Position numbers and translations under genes: made by a program. The notes beneath the pieces are model-generated. The model made no database searches. It was not told the origin of the DNA and was given only the letters and a program-made list of their open reading frames with translations. This document shows, piece by piece, positions 36,749-44,975 of a stretch of 64,000 nt of DNA (position 1 is its first letter; each line of letters starts with the position of its first letter). This stretch comes from Thermophagus xiamenensis (GTDB taxonomy: Bacteria > Bacteroidota > Bacteroidia > Bacteroidales > Marinilabiliaceae): contig NZ_FONA01000004.1 in assembly GCF_900112795.1 (NCBI RefSeq), positions 1 through 64,000 of the forward strand, in the 5' to 3' direction.

Positions 36749-38242
36749 ATGAAAAATAAAATTAAATCGGTATTAATTGCCAATAGGGGAGAAATAGCCA
36801 TACGTATAGCACGTACAGCAAAAAAAATGGGGATAAAAACCTTCATGTTCATGACACATGAAGAACCCAATGCCACCTATTTGAAATCGGCTGATGAAAT
36901 TATTGATGTGACCGAAGAAACCTTCTACAACATATTTACCAACGTCAATAAGATTATTGAATCGGCCTTGAAATATAATATTGATGCCATTCATCCGGGA
37001 TATGGTTTTTTATCTGAAAATCCGGCATTGGCTAGAGAATGTTTGCATAACAACATTGTTTTCATCGGGCCGTCACATCAACATATCGACCAAATGGGCA
37101 ACAAAGGGGTGGCCCGCGATATCGCTATCAAAAACAATGTGCCTGTTTTGCCGGGAAGTACCGGGGTAATAACTTCATTGGCCGAGGCAGAAAAAATAGC
37201 TGCTTCTATTGGATATCCTGTCATTGTTAAAGCTGTGGCTGGTGGTGGTGGGAAAGGTATGCGTGTAGCATACTCGGAGGATGATTTGCCCAGAATGTTT
37301 AATGCTGCTTCCAGAGAAGCCATGTCGGTTTTTGGTAATGCCGCTGTTTTTATTGAAAAATATGTAGAAAATCCCAGACATATTGAGTTCCAGGTATTAG
37401 CCGACCAACATGGCAATGTTGTTCATCTCTTTGAACGGGAATGCTCTATTCAGCGAAAACATCAAAAATTGCTGGAAGAGGCACCTTCGCCGGCACTCGA
37501 CGAAGAGACCAGAAATAAAATGGGACAGGATGCTGTCAGGTTATGCAAAGCAACAGGTTATTATAGCGTAGGAACGGTTGAATTTCTCGTAGATGAGCAT
37601 CTTAATCATTTCTTCATGGAAATGAATACGCGTATTCAGGTGGAGCATCCCGTAACTGAAGAGATAACGGGTATTGACTTAATTGAACAACAGTTCAGGG
37701 TTGCAAATGGCGAAAAACTATCTTTTACACAAAAGGATATCACGCGCAAGGGATGCGCCATAGAATTTCGCATTAACGCCGAAGATGTGCAGGCCGATTT
37801 TACCCCCGACAATGGAATTGTTGAAACAATTAAATTCCCCAGAAAGCGCAAAATTAGAGTTGACTCGGGATATGTGGATGGCGATATTATTCCTTCCTGT
37901 TACGATTCACTAATTGCCAAACTTATTGTTAAGGGCGCCGATAGAAAAGCTGTACTAAAAACGGCTATTAGTACCATTAATAATATCAAAATTAAGGGGG
38001 TGAAAACCACTTTGCCCTTCTTCAAAATGGTGCTTAATAATGAGGCCTTTAAGCAAGGTAATTATTCAACTTCGTTTATAGAAACTGAGCTGGAACAAAA
38101 CTTTTATCAGGAAGATAATGAACTGGTAGCGGCCATATTGCTTGGTATGACCAAATATCTGAATGAAATCAACAGTATCGATAACCAGCAAATCAGTGAG
38201 AAAAACGTGAGTCCCTGGCGATTGAGTCGGTTTTTTAAATAA
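36749..38242 (+). CDS. biotin carboxylase subunit of acyl-CoA carboxylase
   Basis: 497 aa. The start KSVLIANRGEIAIRIARTAKK, the ATP-grasp glycine loop AVAGGGGKGMRVAYSEDD, HIEFQVLADQHGNVVHLFERECSIQRKHQK and MNTRIQVEHPVTEEITGIDL are all intact. It carboxylates biotin with ATP and bicarbonate. It is about 45 residues longer than AccC at the C-terminus. The ATG at 36749 is used; an upstream ATG would add 13 unlikely residues. It lies 185 bp after the carboxyltransferase gene. Confidence 0.94.
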   Translation: MKNKIKSVLIANRGEIAIRIARTAKKMGIKTFMFMTHEEPNATYLKSADEIIDVTEETFYNIFTNVNKIIESALKYNIDAIHPGYGFLSENPALARECLHNNIVFIGPSHQHIDQMGNKGVARDIAIKNNVPVLPGSTGVITSLAEAEKIAASIGYPVIVKAVAGGGGKGMRVAYSEDDLPRMFNAASREAMSVFGNAAVFIEKYVENPRHIEFQVLADQHGNVVHLFERECSIQRKHQKLLEEAPSPALDEETRNKMGQDAVRLCKATGYYSVGTVEFLVDEHLNHFFMEMNTRIQVEHPVTEEITGIDLIEQQFRVANGEKLSFTQKDITRKGCAIEFRINAEDVQADFTPDNGIVETIKFPRKRKIRVDSGYVDGDIIPSCYDSLIAKLIVKGADRKAVLKTAISTINNIKIKGVKTTLPFFKMVLNNEAFKQGNYSTSFIETELEQNFYQEDNELVAAILLGMTKYLNEINSIDNQQISEKNVSPWRLSRFFK

Positions 38243-38515
38243 AGCGAGCATGGCAACTATTGTCACTAAAGAACATGTACAAAAATATTTAGGCAGAAGT
38301 GCACAGGCAGAAAAGGCCGATAGGCCAATAGGTTATTTTGTTGTTAGATGATGAGATTGAATGGCTTGAAGAGTTTGGTAAGATTAATGCACAAAATAGA
38401 CAATTAACTAACCACTAATAACTAATCACTAATAACTAACCACTAATGACTTATTTTAATAATCATTAGTGCAGTGAGTTAAGTGAATTTTGTATGAATA
38501 TATTATTTGGGAATA
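38243..38515 (+). repeat. dispersed repeat, copy C
   Basis: Starts at the stop codon of the biotin carboxylase gene with AAGCGAGCATGGCAA and KNMYK-type coding similarity. It has the GGCAGAAGTGCACAGGCAGA block (38292-) and a clean heptanucleotide array CTAACCA-CTAATAA (38406-) continuing as CTAATCA, CTAATAA, CTAACCA, CTAATGA. It ends with the GTGAGTTAAGTGAATTTTGT terminal module. It separates two genes of one enzyme complex. Confidence 0.8.
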
Positions 38516-38536
38516 AATTTTTAATAAATACCAGTT

Positions 38537-39052
38537 ATGAGTTCAAAAAGCAATCGTTATATTGTACTGGTCGAGGGTAAAAAAATTCCGGTGGAGGTGA
38601 ATAGGGGAGTCATTCAAAAGATAGGAAATACTCGGCACGAAATGGCTTTAAAAAGAGTTGATACCGATGAATACATTGTTGAAATTGACGGGAAACAACA
38701 TTCAGGTGAGATTATTCGACTTAAACAAAACAAATGTATCGTCTCGGTAAATGGAAATACTTACAGCTTTGAAATAACTTCAGAAGCTGCTCACCGACGT
38801 ACAAAAAAAATCAAGGAAAAAGCAGCGAATGCTTCTCTGAAATTAACGGCCCCGCTGCCCGGTAAAATTGTTGAAGTATTAGCCACGCCCGGACAAAAAG
38901 TAAAAAAAGGTGAAGCTTTGCTGGTGCTTGAAGCTATGAAAATGCAAAACGAAATTCAAAGCCCGGTAAACGGTATTATTAAAAGTCTAAATGTCCATGT
39001 AGGTGCTTCGGTCATGAAAGAGCATATCCTAATGGATATCGAGGTTGAATAA
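38537..39052 (+). CDS. biotin carboxyl carrier protein
   Basis: 171 aa. The C-terminal 75 residues form a biotinyl domain with the biotinylation motif EAMKMQNEI and flanking PLPGKIVEVLATPGQKVKKGEALLVL. The N-terminal half (about 1-85) is a small beta-rich domain that probably docks on the carboxylase. It carries carboxybiotin between the biotin carboxylase and the carboxyltransferase encoded upstream. It is separated from them by a dispersed repeat. Confidence 0.93.
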   Translation: MSSKSNRYIVLVEGKKIPVEVNRGVIQKIGNTRHEMALKRVDTDEYIVEIDGKQHSGEIIRLKQNKCIVSVNGNTYSFEITSEAAHRRTKKIKEKAANASLKLTAPLPGKIVEVLATPGQKVKKGEALLVLEAMKMQNEIQSPVNGIIKSLNVHVGASVMKEHILMDIEVE

Positions 39053-39247
39053 TTTATATAACATAAAGTAGTTATTTTTCTTTTTGTCATTTCTTGTAAA
39101 GACTGTCAATAACTCTTGAAAGGTCATCATAAAATGTTGATTTTGGGGAATAAAGAGTATTTTGGCAGTTTTTTATTCCACATCCCCTTTTGTTGGTATT
39201 TTGTATATCACTAATCTATAGGGTATAGAGAAAAACGATAAAACCAT

Positions 39248-39308
39248 TACTTTTGCATCCGTAAGGTAAGCATGTCATCATAAGTACGAATATTATCCGC
39301 ATGCTACC
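39248..39308 (+). promoter_or_regulatory. possible promoter and structured leader of His-rich gene
   Basis: TACTTTTG (39248-39255) fits the -7 consensus, though no good -33 box precedes it. The predicted leader holds an inverted repeat GGTAAGCATG (39265-39274) / CATGCTACC (39300-39308). The rest of the 310-bp gap from 39053 shows nothing else. Confidence 0.35.
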
Positions 39309-39362
39309 TAATCATATAAATATAGTATAAACAGAACATGTTTCAACTCAATTGATTTTCGG

Positions 39363-39737
39363 ATGCAAATAGGCCATCAAAATAAACTAATCCAATTTAC
39401 AGCACTAATATTAGGTGTTGTAATGGTTTTGCTTATTGTTAACAGAGCCTTATTTGTTCATACGCATATCAATGCAAACGGAGAAGTAATTGTCCATTCC
39501 CATCCTTTTAAAAAAAGCGGGCAAAATGATGCGACTTCGCACCATCATTCCAATGCTCAATTCCATTATTTGGATAATTTGAGTCTTCTTTTTCCTATTC
39601 TCTTTCTTATCATTGCATTGGTTAATCCTTTTGTAAGGAAAGATTTTTATCTGACCAACCTGTCGGTTAATTTCTCTCCCTTTTTAATAATGCATAAGGG
39701 TAGAGAGCCTCCCTTTCTATTTAATTTAACTCATTAG
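39363..39737 (+). CDS. His-rich two-TM membrane protein
   Basis: 124 aa. First hydrophobic helix at about 11-27, then a His-rich extracytoplasmic loop (FVHTHINANGEVIVHSHPF, then SHHHSNAQFHYLD), then a second helix (about 75-91) and a short tail. Small proteins with this HTH...HSHPF pattern sit beside TonB receptors in Bacteroidota (from memory), which suggests metal, perhaps zinc, handling. It is in the same direction as the TonB receptor, 590 bp downstream, with repeats in between. No named family. Confidence 0.6.
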   Translation: MQIGHQNKLIQFTALILGVVMVLLIVNRALFVHTHINANGEVIVHSHPFKKSGQNDATSHHHSNAQFHYLDNLSLLFPILFLIIALVNPFVRKDFYLTNLSVNFSPFLIMHKGREPPFLFNLTH

Positions 39738-40270
39738 CCGAATGGGACCCGCATGGCTTAACCAAATTTAAACATACCATTTTTGTGGGTTGGGGTGGCC
39801 TGCTCGTTTCAATCGATTTTAACTCCTTTTTTAGTGTTCTTCCCTTGCCGGAAGGTCCTTGCTGAGTGTATCTGCTTGATATTTAAGTTGTCTTATTTGA
39901 TTGCCGGTCGGATAATCGTTTAAAAATTATGATTATTAAAATTGATTATTGATCGGGACAGGGAAGTATTGTCTTGTTCAATTATCAATTGTTTATTTTC
40001 ATTAAAAATCAGAATGGCCAACCCAATAAAGTAGTCAGGCAGGTGGGCGAATAGGTCACTAGGCGAATAGGCAATTAGATTGTTGACCGATAGGCTGTTG
40101 GGCGATGAGTTTAAAGGCATAAATCCGATGCAAAACCCTCATCTTATATCTTGTGTCTAATCATCTAATCATTTGGTTTAAAATGATGTGCCAAACAGAC
40201 TAACCACTAACGATTAATCATAATTAGTAATAGTTCAATGAAATAAGTAATTTTTTTTTACGAATGAAGA
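39738..40270. repeat. dispersed repeat, copy D (part inverted)
   Basis: From 39741 to 39815 the repeat reads on the minus strand: GAATGGGACCCGCATGGCTT here is the complement of the AAGCCATGCGGGTTCCATT module, and TGCTCGTTTCA is the complement of TGAAACGAGCA. From about 40035 to 40270 plus-strand modules resume: GGCGAATAGG-type heptad relatives, ACTAACCACTAACG, and the terminal TTCAATGAAATAAGTAATTT. So this copy is a rearranged composite. Confidence 0.65.
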
Positions 40271-40329
40271 TATAAAAGCACATAACAATAGCCCATTCAT
40301 CCATTAAACCATTTAATAATTTTTTGTAT

Positions 40330-42681
40330 ATGAAGTTGATTAAATATTTTTTCCTGTCATTAACATTATTAACCGCATCCATAACTATTCAAGCACAACA
40401 AAAATGGAGGTCAGATGCCAATATCATTGGACATGTGGTAGACCAAGACGGCAATCATATTCCGTTTGCCAATGTAAGTATCGTCAATACAACTATTGGT
40501 ACGGCTACCGATGAGACCGGACATTATCGGCTCATTAACCTGCCTGTTGGACACCACCAGGTTAAAGCTCAATTTTTGGGCTATAAGCCACAAATTGTTG
40601 AAGTTGAATTAAAAGGTAATGAAACTAAAGAGATAAAATTCCAGTTGCAGGAAGATGTGTTAGGCGTAGAAGAAGTGGTTGTTACAGCAGATAGGAACGA
40701 AACTAACCGCCGGGAATCATCTACCATTGTAAATACGCTTACGCCCAAGCTTTTTGCAACGGCTCAGGTTAGCACTTTAAGTGAGGGGCTCAATTTTTGT
40801 CCGGGGTTGCGCATGGAAACCAACTGTCAAAACTGTGGCTTTTCACAGGTTCGTATGAATGGTATGGAAGGGCCCTATTCTCAGATTCTCATTAACAGTC
40901 GTCCCATTTTTAGCGGTTTGGCTGGCGTTTATGGTTTGGAGCTGATTCCTTCGAACATGATTGAACGCATTGAGGTTATCCGTGGGGGAGGGTCGGCCCT
41001 CTACGGCAGCAATGCCATTGCGGGTACCATAAATTTAATTCTTAAAGACCCAATTAACAACTCATACGAGTTTGGAACAGGAAATAGTATATCCGGAATT
41101 GGTGTTGATGGTGCCGGCGACCCGGCGCAAGATTATACTGTCAATTTCAATGCATCAGTGGTTTCGAATGATAATAAGACCGGATTGGCGATATATGGTT
41201 TTTACCGCGACCGTGAACCCTTTGATGCTAACGATGATTCATTTTCCGAACTTACCGAATTGAAAAATACCACCATCGGAGGAAGAGTTTTTCACCGATT
41301 TGGTACACGGGATAAGTTAACCGCCGACTTTTTTAATATTAAAGAGAGTAGGCGAGGGGGAAATAAATTTGATATGCCTGAACACATGGCCGATATTGCC
41401 GAATCGGTTGACCATAATATTACAACCGGCGCTTTGGCATATGACCGTTTCTTCCGTGATGCAGACAAGCTATCGGTTTATGCTTCCGGACAGCATGTGG
41501 TTCGCGACTCTTATTATGGTGCTGAGCAATCGCTGGCCGACTATGGTAATACCAAAGATTTCTCATATACCGTCGGGGCCCAGTATAATTGGCACTTTCT
41601 GAATTCTGACCTTTTATTAGGCATTGAAGATGTGGGTGCCTGGCTGAAAGATAAAAAGTTGGGCTATCCTGATCTGGAAGATCCTAATTTTACCGTGGAA
41701 GATGGTCCTTATATTGAAAACCGCATTGTGGCAGACCAGGAAACTAATACTCTTGGTATGTTTGCTCAATATGAATTTGACATTAATAAGCTCAATGTTT
41801 CGGTCGGGGCTCGGTTCGACCATTATTCTATTGAAGATGATGCGGAAAATTCTTCTACCTCAGGAGATGTGTTAAGTCCAAGAATTACGCTGAAATACGA
41901 TATTGTCGAGTCGTTACAGGCCAGAGTCAGCTATTCGCAAGGGTACAGAGCGCCTCAAATTTTTGATGAAGATTTGCATATCGAAACATCGGGTGCAAAA
42001 AAAATAATTCATGAGAATGCCGATGATTTGAAACAAGAAACCAGTCACAGTTATATGGTTTCGCTCGATTTTAATCGGCAATTGGGAAATTCTTATATGG
42101 GGGTATTGGTAGAAGGATTTTATACCCAACTGGATGATGCTTTTGCCAATGAGTTTGGTGAGCCCGACGAGGATGGTGTCGTAATTTATACACGCGTTAA
42201 TGCCGAAGGGGGAGCAACTGTTAAAGGGATCAACATTGAAGCTAATTTAGTGCCATCTGACAAATGGGAGTTTAAAGGCGGTTTCACCATTCAGCGCAGC
42301 GAATATGAAGAGGTGCACGAACTGAATGAGACCCGCTTTTTCCGTACCCCCGATTATTATGGTTATTTTACCATAGACTGGGACCCTACTAAAAAGTTAT
42401 GTGTTTCATCCACAGGAAATTATACCGGTTCAATGCTGGTGCCTTACAACGAAAGTGTGTTGCGTGAATCAGACCCATTCTTTGACTTTGGGATGAAAGT
42501 TCGATATACCATTCCTATAAATGGAGCTAAACTACAATTTTATGCTGGTATGAAAAATATATTCAACTCATTTCAGGATGATTTTGATACCGGTATCGAC
42601 CGTGACCCGGCTTATATCTATGGACCTGCCCTGCCAAGAACGCTCTATTTCGGAATTAAACTTGGAAATATGCTGAAATAA
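40330..42681 (+). CDS. TonB-dependent receptor with Cys-containing plug
   Basis: 783 aa outer-membrane receptor: signal peptide ending IQAQQ, CarboxypepD_reg-like domain (about 32-115, GHVVDQDGNHIPFANVSIVN), plug (about 120-235) and a 22-strand barrel ending in the usual aromatic residue region. The plug carries an unusual Cys set, CPGLRMETNCQNCGFSQVRM (about 157-176). Receptors with this motif are associated with metal or metallophore uptake or extrusion in Bacteroidota; the ligand is not certain. The His-rich protein upstream supports a metal role. The ATG at 40330 is chosen over the TTG two codons earlier. Confidence 0.9.
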   Translation: MKLIKYFFLSLTLLTASITIQAQQKWRSDANIIGHVVDQDGNHIPFANVSIVNTTIGTATDETGHYRLINLPVGHHQVKAQFLGYKPQIVEVELKGNETKEIKFQLQEDVLGVEEVVVTADRNETNRRESSTIVNTLTPKLFATAQVSTLSEGLNFCPGLRMETNCQNCGFSQVRMNGMEGPYSQILINSRPIFSGLAGVYGLELIPSNMIERIEVIRGGGSALYGSNAIAGTINLILKDPINNSYEFGTGNSISGIGVDGAGDPAQDYTVNFNASVVSNDNKTGLAIYGFYRDREPFDANDDSFSELTELKNTTIGGRVFHRFGTRDKLTADFFNIKESRRGGNKFDMPEHMADIAESVDHNITTGALAYDRFFRDADKLSVYASGQHVVRDSYYGAEQSLADYGNTKDFSYTVGAQYNWHFLNSDLLLGIEDVGAWLKDKKLGYPDLEDPNFTVEDGPYIENRIVADQETNTLGMFAQYEFDINKLNVSVGARFDHYSIEDDAENSSTSGDVLSPRITLKYDIVESLQARVSYSQGYRAPQIFDEDLHIETSGAKKIIHENADDLKQETSHSYMVSLDFNRQLGNSYMGVLVEGFYTQLDDAFANEFGEPDEDGVVIYTRVNAEGGATVKGINIEANLVPSDKWEFKGGFTIQRSEYEEVHELNETRFFRTPDYYGYFTIDWDPTKKLCVSSTGNYTGSMLVPYNESVLRESDPFFDFGMKVRYTIPINGAKLQFYAGMKNIFNSFQDDFDTGIDRDPAYIYGPALPRTLYFGIKLGNMLK

Positions 42682-42715
42682 TAGCATTGATAAGTGCTTA
42701 ATTAGTTTATACTTA

Positions 42716-42797
42716 TAAAAAGGTTAGCTTAAACCTGCCATATGCTTTTGATTATGCCATTTTCTGCAAGCAGGATTAAGCTAACTTTTTTATGTTC
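42716..42797 (+). terminator. rho-independent terminator after TonB receptor
   Basis: AAAAAGGTTAGCTTAA...CCTGC pairs with GCAGG...ATTAAGCTAACTTTTTTA in two coaxial stems around a loop of about 30 nt, with a T-run at the end. Confidence 0.8.
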
Positions 42798-42874
42798 AGT
42801 GTATTTTGCTCCCTTTAATCGATATCAGTTGCTCTCTGATGTTTGCAATTAACTGTCCTATAGGTTGTTATCTA

Positions 42875-43121
42875 ACACCCGTCCGGGTGTTTACCAGACA
42901 CCCACTCGGGTGCTTACCAGACACCCACTCGGGTGCTTACCAGACACCCACTCGGGTGCTTACCAGACACCCGCTCGGGTGCTTATCAGACACCCGTTCG
43001 GGTGCTTACCAGACACCCGCTCGGGTGCTTACCAGACACCCGCTCGGGTGCTTACCAGACACCCGCTCGGGTGCTTACCAGACACCCGCTCGGGTGCTTA
43101 TCAGACACCCGTTCGGGTGTT
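42875..43121. repeat. tandem array of eleven 23-bp palindromic units
   Basis: Eleven ACACCC...GGGTG units start every 23 bp from 42875 to 43105. Each contains CACCCG-NN-CGGGTG, a 6-bp-arm hairpin, with variants ACTC, GCTC, GTTC and GTCC at the centre, followed by the linker CTTACCAG or CTTATCAG. The first and last units keep GGGTGT where the internal ones have GGGTGC. The flanks are themselves inverted: GTTGTTATCTAACACCC on the left and the complement of GTTATTGCCTAACACCC on the right. All three plus frames stay open because 23 is not a multiple of 3; none looks like protein. Confidence 0.95.
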
Positions 43122-43133
43122 AGGCAATAACTA

Positions 43134-43241
43134 AGTAAAGGCGATGAATCAAATTCTATAATTTCGACATGGTCTGGTGAAGGAAAGCTAAGACTTTCTT
43201 ATGAAGAAGTGTTATTCGATTCTGATATTCAGAAACAATAA
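43134..43241 (+). pseudogene. possible gene remnant
   Basis: A short open frame after the palindrome array reads ...GDESNSIISTWSGEGKLRLS, then YEEVLFDSDIQKQ and stop. It has coding-like composition but no start codon, and it is cut by the array on its left. It may be the tail of a lost gene. No family is recognised. Confidence 0.3.
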
Positions 43242-43364
43242 ATTGATTTCAACAACTTAGAGGGCTAAATCCAAAAAATGTTCCGTTGTTATATAGATAA
43301 TCTATATTTATGTTAGGAAACAAATTAAACTATTTGCATTTAAATTTTTGAGGAAATTTATAAA

Positions 43365-43392
43365 TTTGAGTTTCTGAAAAAAGATAACTTTG
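43365..43392 (+). promoter_or_regulatory. possible promoter of HEPN/SecB-like operon
   Basis: TTTG (43365-43368), 16 nt, TAACTTTG (43385-43392). The -7 box is a perfect consensus; the spacer is 3 nt shorter than in the other promoters of this window. Confidence 0.4.
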
Positions 43393-43407
43393 CATTTCTT
43401 ATTTGAT

Positions 43408-43818
43408 ATGAGTTACCTTAGGCAAAAGTCTGATTTTAATATAGATGCAGCAAAGGTGCTTATTTCAAAAGGGTTATATGCACCAAGTGTTCATTGCTCT
43501 TATTATAGTTGTTTTCAGTTAATGAAGTATGCCATTAAATCTTTTTTTGGAACAACTTATAAAGAACAAACAGCAAGTATTGCGGGCAATCCAAAACAAT
43601 CTACACATAAGTATGTTATTGATTATATAATCAGAGAATTAAAGAAAATTGAACAAAGTCGTGAAGTGCAAAATCTTAGGCGCAATATAAAGGATTTACA
43701 AAATTTTAGAATAGAAGCTGACTACGAAAACATTGAAATAAATTATGATAATGGGCAAAAAGCTTTGGAAAAAGCTGAAGAAATTAGAAGTTATCTAATA
43801 ACCAATTTGAAGTTATGA
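43408..43818 (+). CDS. HEPN-domain protein
   Basis: 136 aa, all helical. The first helical pair contains ISKGLYAPSVHCSYYSCFQLMKYAI, the signature of HEPN proteins (LY..A....YYA.F...K), and the last conserved helix has LQNFRIEADYENI, the R-x2-ADY motif of the PF05168-like clade. A canonical R-x4-6-H RNase motif is not obvious, so nuclease activity is unproven. It is the first gene of a tight three-gene operon with an acidic protein (4-bp overlap) and a SecB-like chaperone. The ATG at 43408 fits the fold; a TTG six codons earlier is less likely. Confidence 0.75.
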   Translation: MSYLRQKSDFNIDAAKVLISKGLYAPSVHCSYYSCFQLMKYAIKSFFGTTYKEQTASIAGNPKQSTHKYVIDYIIRELKKIEQSREVQNLRRNIKDLQNFRIEADYENIEINYDNGQKALEKAEEIRSYLITNLKL

Positions 43819-44192
43819 ACCCCAAAGAATTTATAAAGAAGAGATTGCAATTTCTTGCTTCCAAGTTTAGTGAAGCAAAAATTCGTTATGAGTACAGAGA
43901 AAATACGCATAGCCATATCATTGAAATTATTCCTCTTAATCTTTATGAAAATAATGAGGATTATTTGCTGGAAGAAACCCGAATCGAGGATGAATTCGAG
44001 GAATTGTTTCCTACTGAAAACATTATTTTTATTTCAGAAAATTCTCTTACAGAAATTAAGAGTCCTGAGTTTGAACTTGGTTATTCGGATTTTATTTTCG
44101 AGTCTGAAACATCATGTATAGAGTTTGAATTTTTAGGGGTTTCAGAAGAAGTTGATCCTATCAGTGTTGATTATTTAGCCATTGCTGCTTAA
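43815..44192 (+). CDS. acidic protein of unknown function in HEPN/SecB-like operon
   Basis: 125 aa, strongly acidic (many Glu/Asp, for example EETRIEDEFEELFP), with a basic N-terminal helix (KEFIKKRLQFLASKF) and a hydrophobic C-terminal tail (PISVDYLAIAA). It overlaps the HEPN gene by ATGA and is followed by the SecB-like gene after 7 bp. I recognise no family. Its position between a HEPN protein and a chaperone, and its aggregation-prone tail, make it the candidate antitoxin that would need the chaperone, but that is inference only. Confidence 0.7.
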   Translation: MNPKEFIKKRLQFLASKFSEAKIRYEYRENTHSHIIEIIPLNLYENNEDYLLEETRIEDEFEELFPTENIIFISENSLTEIKSPEFELGYSDFIFESETSCIEFEFLGVSEEVDPISVDYLAIAA

Positions 44193-44199
44193 AATATTT

Positions 44200-44607
44200 A
44201 TGGAAAATTCTAAGTTTCAATTTAAAGGTTTTAGTATTGTTCGGTCATTAATTGAGCGAAAAGATAAAAAACCTGCCCAAAAACTGACTTTAGATTTTAA
44301 CCCACGAGGTATCATTTTTAAGGATAAATCAATTTTTCAGCTTCACTTGGGTGTAAAAATAAAGGATGAGGATAATGTTTTGAATATTGAAATAGAGGCT
44401 GTTGCAAACTATTCTTTTGATAACGAGATAGAAAAAGATACATTGGATAAATTGTTTTATATTAATGCTCCTGCCTTATTATTCCCGTATATTAGAGCTT
44501 ATATTTCTACAATTACAAATCTCTCCGGCTTTGAACCAGTGGTTTTACCCACACTAAATTTGACCAAATTGGGTGAAACATTAAAAAAGAATACAATAGT
44601 AAGCTAA
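44200..44607 (+). CDS. SecB-like chaperone
   Basis: 135 aa. The C-terminal half reads LFYINAPALLFPYIRAYIST, then ITNLSGFEPVVLPTLNLTKL, which matches the core of SecB-family chaperones (INAP..LFPY.R......T...GFPPL.L..INF). The N-terminal half has the alternating beta-strand pattern that forms the SecB substrate groove. SecB-like proteins encoded with toxin-antitoxin genes (such as Rv1957 of M. tuberculosis) protect the antitoxin. The ATG at 44200 begins MENSKFQFKGF, a usual start for this group. Confidence 0.75.
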   Translation: MENSKFQFKGFSIVRSLIERKDKKPAQKLTLDFNPRGIIFKDKSIFQLHLGVKIKDEDNVLNIEIEAVANYSFDNEIEKDTLDKLFYINAPALLFPYIRAYISTITNLSGFEPVVLPTLNLTKLGETLKKNTIVS

Positions 44608-44644
44608 TTTTATTTTTTTAGGTGTAACATAAATAGAGGATTAG

Positions 44645-44870
44645 GCTTTTTGTCAAAAATGAAACGAGCATGGCGACTTTTGCCACAAATAAAGGCAGAA
44701 GTGCACAGGCAGAAGGCAGAAGAAGTCAATAGTCATTAGTCAATAGTCAACAGTCATTAGTGGTTAGTGTTAAATAACTAATGACTAAAGACTAACCACT
44801 GAAGACTACTTTTAATAAACAATATATCAGTGAAATAAGTGAAATTTATTGACTTCATGAATATATAAAG
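44645..44870 (+). repeat. dispersed repeat, copy E
   Basis: GATGAAACGAGCATGGCG-type core (44658-), GGCAGAAGTGCACAGGCAGA block (44694-), heptads AATAGTC-ATTAGTC repeated (44726-44770), a loop TTAAATAACT, reverse heptads CTAACCACTGAAGACT (44801-), and the terminal module ATCAGTGAAATAAGTGAAAT. It lies between the SecB-like gene and the terminator. Confidence 0.8.
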
Positions 44871-44891
44871 TTATTGAGAAGTAAATGATAC

Positions 44892-44940
44892 TAAAAACCC
44901 CTGACAGTAAAGAATTTTACCATCAGGGGTTTAATTTTTG
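44892..44940. terminator. terminator between convergent operons
   Basis: TAAAAACCCCTGA pairs with TCAGGGGTTTAA across a 20-nt loop, followed by T5 on the plus strand and the matching run on the minus strand. It serves both the HEPN operon and the tricorn-type protease gene. Confidence 0.85.
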
Positions 44941-44975
44941 GCTTCTGCTTTATTCAGCGTAAAAGTCCAATGTTA

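Noticed and set aside
42870-43125. Integron attC site (ATCTAAC at one end, GTTAGGC at the other)
   Set aside because: Both ends fit RYYYAAC/GTTRRRY, but the interval is a 23-bp tandem array about 255 bp long, beyond the usual attC range, and no cassette structure follows.
42865-43134. Three overlapping frames through the 23-bp array encoding repeats such as YQTPTRVLTRHPLGCL
   Set aside because: All three frames are open only because the unit length is not a multiple of three and lacks stops. There is no signal or start context, and a DNA-level palindrome explains the pattern.
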